NCBI RefSeq assembly: GCF_003987095.1 | Contig: NZ_PIQA01000003.1 | Location: 1 to 64,000, forward strand | From: Idiomarina piscisalsi | Lineage (GTDB): Bacteria > Pseudomonadota > Gammaproteobacteria > Enterobacterales > Alteromonadaceae | Reading direction: 5' to 3' | Length of the DNA stretch: 64,000 nt | Part shown: positions 57,490 through 64,000 of the stretch, in pieces | Position numbering within the stretch: the stretch's first letter is position 1 | How the letters are laid out: each line of letters opens with the position of its first letter | Position numbers and translations under genes: made by a program | The notes under the pieces: generated by a model | Database searches by the model: none | Told to the model about the DNA's origin: nothing | Seen by the model: the letters and a program-made list of their open reading frames with translations, nothing else

Positions 57490-59382
57490 CTACAATTCAG
57501 CCAAATCGGCCATGTTGCCTTTACTCTCCAGCCAAGTACGGCGGTCACTCGCGCGTTTCTTAGCCAACAACATATCCATTAGCTCTTCCATCATTTCTGC
57601 ATCATCTATTGTCAGCTGCACCAATCGACGTGTATTAGGGTCCATAGTCGTTTCACGAAGCGTCAGCGGATTCATCTCACCCAAGCCTTTGAAACGCTGA
57701 ACGTTAATTTTGCCTTTTTTCTTCTCAGCTTCAATACGGTCTAAGATGCCCTGTTTTTCGTCTTCATCGAGGGCATAAAACACCTCTTTGCCCACATCGA
57801 TTCGATAAAGCGGCGGCATGGCAACAAAAATATGACCATTTTCAACCAACGGTCGGAAGTGCTTCACAAAGAGAGCACATAACAGGGTAGCTATATGAAG
57901 CCCATCGGAGTCGGCATCGGCCAGAATACAAATTTTTCCGTAACGCAGCTTGTCGAGGTCAACCGTATTCGGGTCAACCCCCACAGCAACGGATATATCG
58001 TGAATCTCCTGCGAACCCAGAATTTGTTCCGGGTCGACTTCCCAGGTGTTAAGAATCTTCCCGCGAAGCGGCATAACTGCCTGGAACTCTCGGTCACGGG
58101 CTTGTTTCGCTGAGCCACCAGCCGAGTCACCTTCCACCAAAAACAGTTCGCTGCTTGATGGGTCCTGACTTGAGCAGTCGGTTAACTTACCCGGCAATGC
58201 GGGCCCCTGAGTGACTTTCTTACGAACAACCTTCTTGCTTGCTCGTAAGCGACGCTGCGCGTTACTAATACACACATCGGCCAATAACTCAGCTTGCTCG
58301 GTGTGCTCATTCAGCCACAAACTGAATGCATCTTTTACCACCCCGGAAACAAAACTGGCAGACTGTCTCGACGACAGTCGTTCTTTAGTTTGACCGGCAA
58401 ACTGCGGATCCTGCATCTTAGTCGACAAAATATAAGAGCAGCGTTCCCACACGTCATCAGGTGTCAGCTTAACTCCTCGTGGCAGCAAGTTACGGAACTC
58501 ACAAAACTCCCGCATAGCCTCTAAAAGACCTTGTCGCAAGCCGTTAACATGCGTACCACCTAATGGCGTTGGAATAAGATTCACGTAACTTTCAGATACG
58601 CCTTCACCACCTTCCGGTAACCAGGTTACCGCCCATTCAACGCCTTCGGTTTGCGAGCTAAAGGAGCCATTAAATGGGTCTTCCGGTAAGGTCGGTACCT
58701 CTTTCACCGCTTCAATGAGATAGTCGGTCAGACCGTCCTCGTAAAACCAGGTTTCCTCGGTGTCATCCACTTTATTTTTGAACGTGATACTTAATCCCGG
58801 ACAAAGCACGGCTTTCGCACGGAGTAAGTGTTTTAATTTGGTTACAGAGAACTTCGAAGAGTCAAAATACTGTGCGTCAGGCCAAAAATGCACTTTGGTT
58901 CCGGTGTTGCGTTTTCCAACGGTACCGGTAACTTCTAACTCGGAGACTTTATCGCCGTTCTCGAAGGCCATCTCATAGACCTGGCCGTCGCGCTTAATAG
59001 TAAGCTCAACACGCTTCGAAAGAGCATTAACAACAGAGATACCAACACCGTGCAAACCACCGGAGAACTGATAGTTTTTATTGGAAAACTTACCACCAGC
59101 GTGCAGTTTGCTCATAATAAGCTCAACCCCCGGAACACCTTCTTCCGGGTGAATATCCACTGGCATACCACGACCGTCATCCGTAACTTCTAAGGATTGA
59201 TCGGCGTGTAAAATAACCACTAAGTTTTTAGCGTGGCCGGCAAGTGCCTCATCCACACTGTTATCGATAACTTCCTGACCTAAGTGATTGGGTCGCGTGG
59301 TGTCGGTATACATACCGGGACGGCGCTGAACCGGCTCTAAGCCATTCAACACCTCAATAGAATCGGATTTGTAGTCTGTCAT
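57490..59382 (-). CDS. parE: DNA topoisomerase IV subunit B
   Basis: ParE, 630 residues from the ATG at 59382 (MTDYKSDSIEVLNGLEPVQR, matching E. coli ParE); an upstream in-frame start would add 16 unrelated residues. The GHKL ATPase domain has VIDNSVDEALAGHAKN and DDGRGMPVDIHPEEGVPG. The TOPRIM domain has LVEGDSAGGSAKQARDR and ILADADSDGLHIATLL. It lies 24 bases before parC and 66 bases after yqiB. Confidence 0.97.
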   Translation of the reverse strand: MTDYKSDSIEVLNGLEPVQRRPGMYTDTTRPNHLGQEVIDNSVDEALAGHAKNLVVILHADQSLEVTDDGRGMPVDIHPEEGVPGVELIMSKLHAGGKFSNKNYQFSGGLHGVGISVVNALSKRVELTIKRDGQVYEMAFENGDKVSELEVTGTVGKRNTGTKVHFWPDAQYFDSSKFSVTKLKHLLRAKAVLCPGLSITFKNKVDDTEETWFYEDGLTDYLIEAVKEVPTLPEDPFNGSFSSQTEGVEWAVTWLPEGGEGVSESYVNLIPTPLGGTHVNGLRQGLLEAMREFCEFRNLLPRGVKLTPDDVWERCSYILSTKMQDPQFAGQTKERLSSRQSASFVSGVVKDAFSLWLNEHTEQAELLADVCISNAQRRLRASKKVVRKKVTQGPALPGKLTDCSSQDPSSSELFLVEGDSAGGSAKQARDREFQAVMPLRGKILNTWEVDPEQILGSQEIHDISVAVGVDPNTVDLDKLRYGKICILADADSDGLHIATLLCALFVKHFRPLVENGHIFVAMPPLYRIDVGKEVFYALDEDEKQGILDRIEAEKKKGKINVQRFKGLGEMNPLTLRETTMDPNTRRLVQLTIDDAEMMEELMDMLLAKKRASDRRTWLESKGNMADLAEL

Positions 59383-59448
59383 GAGTCCCTGTTTTTTTGT
59401 TGTAGCTCGCTCCGCAAAGTTGACTGACAATTTACCGCTAACCGTCGT

Positions 59449-59916
59449 CTATTTGAAGTAGTAAGGCATAAATTTCTGCACTGACTCGCTAAGCTCGGGT
59501 TGAATGCGACCTTGCTTACGACAAAGTTGTAACCAGTCCGACAAAAACTGATTCGCCTGGTACTTTTCATCGCGATGACGCATTTCTTTATTAGGTTGAC
59601 GATAATGAACTTCTAACTTCGTAATACCCTGTGTTTTTAATACTTCTGCCATACGCACATCATGGTATAAGCGTACCGTCATTTTAGCGCGTAAGTAATC
59701 CGCCCAGCTGGGCTTTAATTGCTCAATGGATATATCCGTCGTATAGCGCGAACTGTCGGCACGTTTTACCACAAACACCAGTCCTTCACCGGCCTGAATA
59801 ATGACTTCGCTTTTAGCGGAGTCACTGTCACCCGGTACAAAAGGCAATAGAGCTGCATAATTCAGCTCATTCAGCCGGTGTAACTCAGCTACGTCAACAA
59901 CATACCGCTGCTGCAT
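59449..59916 (-). CDS. yqiB: YqiB family protein (DUF1249)
   Basis: A 155-residue cytoplasmic protein of the DUF1249/YqiB family, function not established. Features include MTVRLYHDVRMAEVLKTQGI and RDEKYQANQFLSDWLQLC near the C-terminus. It is 8 bases after nudF. In E. coli cpdA and yqiA follow yqiB before parE; neither is present here. Confidence 0.88.
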   Translation of the reverse strand: MQQRYVVDVAELHRLNELNYAALLPFVPGDSDSAKSEVIIQAGEGLVFVVKRADSSRYTTDISIEQLKPSWADYLRAKMTVRLYHDVRMAEVLKTQGITKLEVHYRQPNKEMRHRDEKYQANQFLSDWLQLCRKQGRIQPELSESVQKFMPYYFK

Positions 59917-59924
59917 ACGGCTCC

Positions 59925-60542
59925 TTACAAGCTCAGCTTATTTTTGAATACGCTATTACGGTGTAATAACAACCATTGTAACCCAATAACGCTTGCCGCA
60001 TTATTAATTTCCTCGCGCTCCAGCATGCCGATGACTTCCTGTCTTGGCAGCACGTGCACTTTAATATCCTCATCCTCTTCTTCGAGTCCACCAAAATCAG
60101 CAGCTAAGCTACTGTCTACTTCGGCAATATAAATTGTGAGTTTTTCATCAGTACCACCCGGGCTGGAGTAATAGCTGGTTGCATAAATCAGCTGCTTAGC
60201 TTCCAGACCAGCCTCTTCTTTTAACTCTCTCGTTGCGACTTCTTCTGCACTCTCGTCTGCGTCAAACATGCCTGCGACAAATTCAAACAACCAAGGCCCG
60301 TTTGGATCATCTAATGCGCCAACCCGAAACTGCTCCAGTACGACTAACTCATCGCGAACAGGGTCGTACGGTATCACTACCACTGCGTGCCCGCGCTCCA
60401 TTAATTCACGCTCAATTGGCTGACTCCAACCACCTTGAAACAAACGGTGCTTGAGTTTGTATTTATAAACCGACAAAAACCCTTCATAAAGCGGCTGTTT
60501 TTTATCGAGTTCAACATCTTTTCGAGTCAATCTTGACGCCAT
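59925..60542 (-). CDS. nudF: ADP-ribose pyrophosphatase
   Basis: A Nudix hydrolase (205 residues) that splits ADP-ribose to AMP and ribose 5-phosphate. The Nudix box GMFDADESAEEVATRELKEE continues AGL and fits GX5EX7REUXEEXGU completely. The preceding ELVVLEQFRVGALDDPNGPW and the AYATSYYSSPGG-like stretch are NudF-like. The ATG at 60542 follows GAAGGTGA and gives a normal N-terminus. Divergent from tolC as in E. coli. Confidence 0.94.
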   Translation of the reverse strand: MASRLTRKDVELDKKQPLYEGFLSVYKYKLKHRLFQGGWSQPIERELMERGHAVVVIPYDPVRDELVVLEQFRVGALDDPNGPWLFEFVAGMFDADESAEEVATRELKEEAGLEAKQLIYATSYYSSPGGTDEKLTIYIAEVDSSLAADFGGLEEEDEDIKVHVLPRQEVIGMLEREEINNAASVIGLQWLLLHRNSVFKNKLSL

Positions 60543-60763
60543 TTCACCTTCTCGCTTCAACTTTTTTTGATATGAGAGTAAAGCCTGCTTTCTGATCTAC
60601 TATACAGCAAACATTCTGTTACACTTGAGCAGATTCTGAAACCATGTTTTGCTTAAATTATCAGCGTGAATCAATTACACTGGTAATCATTCAACACTGT
60701 ATGTAAACTAACGCGCAATCATTTTAAGACTATTGCATGTCAAGTAACGGGACACTGACTACC

Positions 60764-62134
60764 ATGAAAAAGCACCTCTTGTCAGCGGCTGTAGGAATTG
60801 CATTAACTACAGTCTCTTTTACGTCAAATGCGGAAGATTTAGCTCAAATTTATCGTTTAGCGGTTGATAACGACCCCACTTTATTAAGAGCTGCGGCTGA
60901 GCGTAATGCCGTTCAAAAAGGCGTCGATATTGCTAAGTCAGGGTTCTTACCTCAGGTCACAGGTGAGGCCGGTTATAGTAAATCTACAAGCGAGTCACCA
61001 CAGTTTTTCGAATCCGGCATTCAAATCCTGGATAGAGACAATAAAGGCTGGCAAGCTGGCATTAACTTAAACCAGAGCATTTTTGACTGGAGCGTTTGGA
61101 AAAATGCGGATATCGCAGAGAAGCAAGCGTACCAAGCAGAAATTTCTTACAACAACGCTCAGCAAGAGCTAATGCTACGCGTTGTGAATGCGTACTTCCA
61201 GGCGCTTCAGGCAAAAGACGACTTGTCATTCGCTGAAGCCGAGAAAAAGGCCATTAAGCGCCAGTTGGAGCAAACTAAACAACGTTTTTCTGTTGGCTTA
61301 ACAGCCATTACTGACGTTCATGAAGCCCAGGCTCAGTATGACAGTGCTGTCGCTCGCGAAATTCAAGCTCGCAATGCTGTAGAAATCGCCTATGAGAGCA
61401 TTCGTGAAATTACCGGCCAGTACCCTCAGACATTAGCGGCTTTAGATACTGAAACATTTTCACCCAGTGATCCTGCACCTGAAGATGTCATGAAGTGGGT
61501 AAAAAAAGCTGAAAATAGTAATTTAAGTCTGCTAGAAAGTAGAGTTCAAGTAGAAATAGCTGAGCAACAAATTGAACTCCAGAAAGCAGGTCATTACCCA
61601 TCAGTTTCACTGCAGGCAAATTATTCGACAAATGATACTGAAACAGAAATTGCAGGTGATACTAACGACTTTGGTCGCCTGGACAGTCGCTCTATCGGCC
61701 TGAACGTTAGCGTGCCTATTTTCTCAGGTTTCCGCACCTCAGCTGAAGTATCTCAGGCGCGTGACAACTACGTTGCAAGTAGTCAGCAAATGGTTCAGAC
61801 CCGTCGTCAAATAGAACGTGAAGTACGTAACGCTTACTACGAGGTGTCTGCGTCAATTGCCAGCATTAATGCGTTCCAGCAATCCGTTGTTTCTGCAGAA
61901 AGTGCTTTAAAAGCAACAGAGGCTGGTTTTGAGGTAGGCACTCGTACCATTGTTGACGTTTTAGACAGCACTCGTAACCTGTATAACGCTAAGCGCAACT
62001 TATCAGAAGCTCGCTATGGCTATATTCGCCAAATGCTGCGTTTAGAGCAGGCGGCAGGACAGCTTCAGGAAAACGACTTACTGGCAATTAACAGCAGTTT
62101 GTCTGAAGATGTCGAAGGAACTGCGGCAGACTAA
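60764..62134 (+). CDS. tolC: Outer-membrane channel TolC
   Basis: The trimeric outer-membrane exit duct of tripartite efflux pumps and type I secretion (456 residues). The ATG at 60764 gives a clean signal peptide MKKHLLSAAVGIALTTVSFT ending SNA-E. The two halves repeat: LAQIYRLAVDNDPTLLRAAA in the first, and in the second LLESRVQVEIAEQQIELQKA and RTIVDVLDSTRNLYNAKRNL. An ATG nine codons earlier is possible. No pump genes are adjacent. Confidence 0.95.
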   Translation: MKKHLLSAAVGIALTTVSFTSNAEDLAQIYRLAVDNDPTLLRAAAERNAVQKGVDIAKSGFLPQVTGEAGYSKSTSESPQFFESGIQILDRDNKGWQAGINLNQSIFDWSVWKNADIAEKQAYQAEISYNNAQQELMLRVVNAYFQALQAKDDLSFAEAEKKAIKRQLEQTKQRFSVGLTAITDVHEAQAQYDSAVAREIQARNAVEIAYESIREITGQYPQTLAALDTETFSPSDPAPEDVMKWVKKAENSNLSLLESRVQVEIAEQQIELQKAGHYPSVSLQANYSTNDTETEIAGDTNDFGRLDSRSIGLNVSVPIFSGFRTSAEVSQARDNYVASSQQMVQTRRQIEREVRNAYYEVSASIASINAFQQSVVSAESALKATEAGFEVGTRTIVDVLDSTRNLYNAKRNLSEARYGYIRQMLRLEQAAGQLQENDLLAINSSLSEDVEGTAAD

Positions 62135-62148
62135 CTCCGCTGACCACA

Positions 62149-62180
62149 GGCACCACTGCCCGTTAGTGGTGCCTTATCCC
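62149..62180 (+). terminator. tolC terminator
   Basis: GGCACCACT and AGTGGTGCC form a perfect 9-bp stem with a 7-base loop, followed by TTATCCCCTTATTT. It lies 15 bases after the tolC stop. The T-run is interrupted. Confidence 0.65.
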
Positions 62181-62234
62181 CTTATTTCTATGTTACTATC
62201 CGCTCCAATTTTATAAACAACAACGGTTCTTGTT

Positions 62235-63161
62235 GTGATTGAACAACCCAAATTTAAATTCTATTTTCTGCACCCAAAGTTCTGGCTAACCTGGCTTGGC
62301 GTTCTTATCCTTTATACCATTTCCTGGCTGCCTTATCGTGTACAGCTGGCTCTGGGGCGTGGTCTTGGCTTACTGTTTAAAAAGCTCATGCCCCGGCGTG
62401 TTAATATTGCCCGCACTAATTTAAAGCTCTGTTTTCCAGACTATAGTAACGAGCAAATCGAGTCGCTGGTTACCGAGAATATGAAAAATACCGGTATCGC
62501 TTATTTTGAAGTCGGCATGGCTTGGTGGTGGCCGGACTGGCGCATTCGTCGCAAGCTCCATATTCATGGTGAGGAGAACTTACGCAAAGCACAGGAAGAC
62601 GGCAATGGCGTGTTGTTATTGTTGTTTCATTTTCTCAGCCTGGAAGTGCATGCTCGCTTGCATGGGTTTGTAGAGCCTGGTGTTGGTTTGTATCGCCCTC
62701 ATAACAATGCTGTGATGGAGTTTCTACAAACGCGCGGGCGTGCTCGCTCCAATAAATATATGATTCAGCGGAAAGACGTTAAAGGCATGCTTAAAGCCCT
62801 GTCTAAAGGGGATATTGCCGGTTACTTACCTGATCAGGATTACGGCCGCCGTCGTACTGAGTTCGTTAAATTCTTTGAGGTCCCTGACGCCTCAACCACT
62901 ACTGGCACCATGTTGTTCGCCAACGCACCTAATTGCAAAGTGTTGGTATCTCGCTGTGTTCGCCGTAAAGACGGCACGGGCTATGACTTATATTACGAAC
63001 CCGAGCTTCACAACTTCCCGACAGGCGACGACAAAGCGGACGCTCGCTACGTCAACACTCTAGTCGAAGAAGCTGTGAAAAAAGCCCCCGAGCAATACCT
63101 GTGGGTTCATCGCCGGTTTAAAACGCGGCCTGACCCCGATATGCCTAGTTACTATCAGTAG
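62235..63161 (+). CDS. LpxL/LpxM-family lipid A acyltransferase
   Basis: An inner-membrane acyltransferase (308 residues) that adds a secondary acyl chain to lipid A. It has one N-terminal hydrophobic span (about 15-35), the catalytic HX4E motif (His132 and Glu137 in HFLSLEVHAR) and PDQDYGRRRTEFVKFF. The resemblance is closest to LpxL, but LpxM or LpxP cannot be excluded. Translation appears to start at GTG without a strong ribosome binding site. Its 3' end overlaps glnE by 17 bases, convergently. Confidence 0.88.
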   Translation: MIEQPKFKFYFLHPKFWLTWLGVLILYTISWLPYRVQLALGRGLGLLFKKLMPRRVNIARTNLKLCFPDYSNEQIESLVTENMKNTGIAYFEVGMAWWWPDWRIRRKLHIHGEENLRKAQEDGNGVLLLLFHFLSLEVHARLHGFVEPGVGLYRPHNNAVMEFLQTRGRARSNKYMIQRKDVKGMLKALSKGDIAGYLPDQDYGRRRTEFVKFFEVPDASTTTGTMLFANAPNCKVLVSRCVRRKDGTGYDLYYEPELHNFPTGDDKADARYVNTLVEEAVKKAPEQYLWVHRRFKTRPDPDMPSYYQ

Positions 63162-64000
63162 ATTCTATCTCAGTGTCGCCAAGCAGTTTATTCCAGCAAC
63201 GAATAACAGCTTGGCGCTCTGCGTCTAAATTGTGTTTTTCTAAAAGCTGCTCTCCCTGCAACGCCAGGGCATGACTCTCGCAACGAAATATCTGAAATGC
63301 GTTCACCAGATTCTGAGCATCAACATCGTCTAGCAAATGTTCTTGCTGAGCCTCGGTTAACAGCCGAATATTATCGCTGTAGCGACACAAGTTAGGGTGC
63401 GTATGCGCATATTTAAGCACAAGATATTGAGTAATAAACTCAATATCCGCAATACCACCATCGTCCTGCTTCAAGTCAAACGCATCCATGCGACTGGCTG
63501 ACAAGTGATGTTTCATTTTGCGTCGCATAGACACAATATCCTTTCTCAGCTGTTCGGCGTCTCTGGGCTGCATTAGAGCTGCCCGCCGGATATCCATCAG
63601 CGTATCTCTAATACTTTTACTACCATAAACCGGGCGAGCTCGCACCAGTGCCTGTAACTCCCATGTCCAGGCATCGTCATGCAGGTAGCGTGCGTAGGAG
63701 TTCACCCGAGTGACTAACAACCCTGACTGCCCGGACGGTCGTAAACGAAGGTCAACATCGTATAGCACACCGGCAACCGTTCGCGTAGTAAATAGATGCA
63801 GTACGCGCTGCGCCAAACGCAAGTAGAACTGCTGAACCTCAATAGGCTTATTGCCGTCAGTGACCCCCTCGTAGGTTGAATCAGTAACAAACACCAAGTC
63901 GAGATCGGAGCCGTAGCCAAGCTCTTCTCCACCCAGTTTGCCATAAGCCATAACCCCAAAGCCGGTATTCTCAACACTGGTTCCCTCTGGTTTGCCGTGC
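63145..64000 (-). CDS. glnE: Glutamine synthetase adenylyltransferase/deadenylylase, 3' part
   Basis: The last 284 or so residues of GlnE; the frame runs open off the right edge of the window. The visible part is the C-terminal nucleotidyltransferase domain, with MAYGKLGGEELGYGSDLDLV (the GXGSDXD metal site) and YDVDLRLRPSGQSGLLV, then the helical C-terminal domain. That half adenylylates glutamine synthetase when nitrogen is plentiful. It converges on and overlaps the lipid A acyltransferase gene by 17 bases. Confidence 0.95.
   Translation of the reverse strand, partial: HGKPEGTSVENTGFGVMAYGKLGGEELGYGSDLDLVFVTDSTYEGVTDGNKPIEVQQFYLRLAQRVLHLFTTRTVAGVLYDVDLRLRPSGQSGLLVTRVNSYARYLHDDAWTWELQALVRARPVYGSKSIRDTLMDIRRAALMQPRDAEQLRKDIVSMRRKMKHHLSASRMDAFDLKQDDGGIADIEFITQYLVLKYAHTHPNLCRYSDNIRLLTEAQQEHLLDDVDAQNLVNAFQIFRCESHALALQGEQLLEKHNLDAERQAVIRCWNKLLGDTEIESTDSN

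Overview
The window is a stretch of chromosome from a marine-type gammaproteobacterium. The ribosomal proteins, RNA polymerase alpha, ParC/ParE and the orders pepA-holC-valS, rnr-rlmB, rpsF-priB-rpsR-rplI and tolC/nudF-yqiB are all of the gammaproteobacterial kind. A seven-subunit-type Mrp sodium/proton antiporter and many Alteromonadales-like envelope proteins suggest an Idiomarina-like member of the Alteromonadales. That placement is inference from familiarity with the proteins, not from a search. No transposase, integrase, phage gene or CRISPR array was seen.

Layout. (1) 1-205: tandem rRNA promoters and a boxA on the minus strand, so a 16S gene should begin just left of the window. (2) 351-1136: an unrecognised secreted helical-repeat protein. 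(3) 1189-22504: the alpha, spc and S10 ribosomal operons, all on the minus strand (rplQ back to rpsJ). The block is interrupted exactly at the S10/spc boundary (between rpsQ and rplN) by a plus-strand mrp operon (9959-15740) and a minus-strand outer-membrane porin gene (15774-17180). (4) 22522-29303: M19 dipeptidase lipoprotein, a pair of tiny envelope genes, dusA, zur, an M1-type metallopeptidase with an overlapping DUF6702-like partner, and a CheX-like phosphatase. (5) 29317-36877: dnaB, a DUF4097 protein, rplI-rpsR-priB-rpsF, an unknown membrane-anchored protein, rlmB and rnr. (6) 37069-38044: a small membrane ORF and a CBS-domain protein. (7) 38116-45947: eight tightly overlapping minus-strand genes, every product exported, built largely of LPP20-, FlgT- and CsgG-like domains plus a lytic transglycosylase. 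(8) 46134-54487: tRNA-Leu(CAA), an RDD protein, lptG/lptF, pepA-holC-valS, rraB. (9) 54484-64000: plsC, parC, parE, yqiB, nudF, tolC, an LpxL-type acyltransferase and the 3' part of glnE.

How it fits together. Most of the window is growth machinery. The rRNA P1, S10, spc and tRNA-Leu promoters share near-consensus -10 boxes followed by GC-rich discriminators, and the first three share almost the same -10/discriminator block, so they are probably regulated together. The S10 transcript has a leader with an attenuator-like hairpin, as expected for L4 autoregulation.

The best candidate for an undescribed system is the eight-gene exported operon at 38116-45947. It combines lipoproteins, FlgP/FlgT/CsgG-like ring or pore-type domains and a peptidoglycan-cleaving enzyme, with no flagellar or curli genes nearby. 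The second most notable feature is the ion-transport insertion that splits the ribosomal superoperon.
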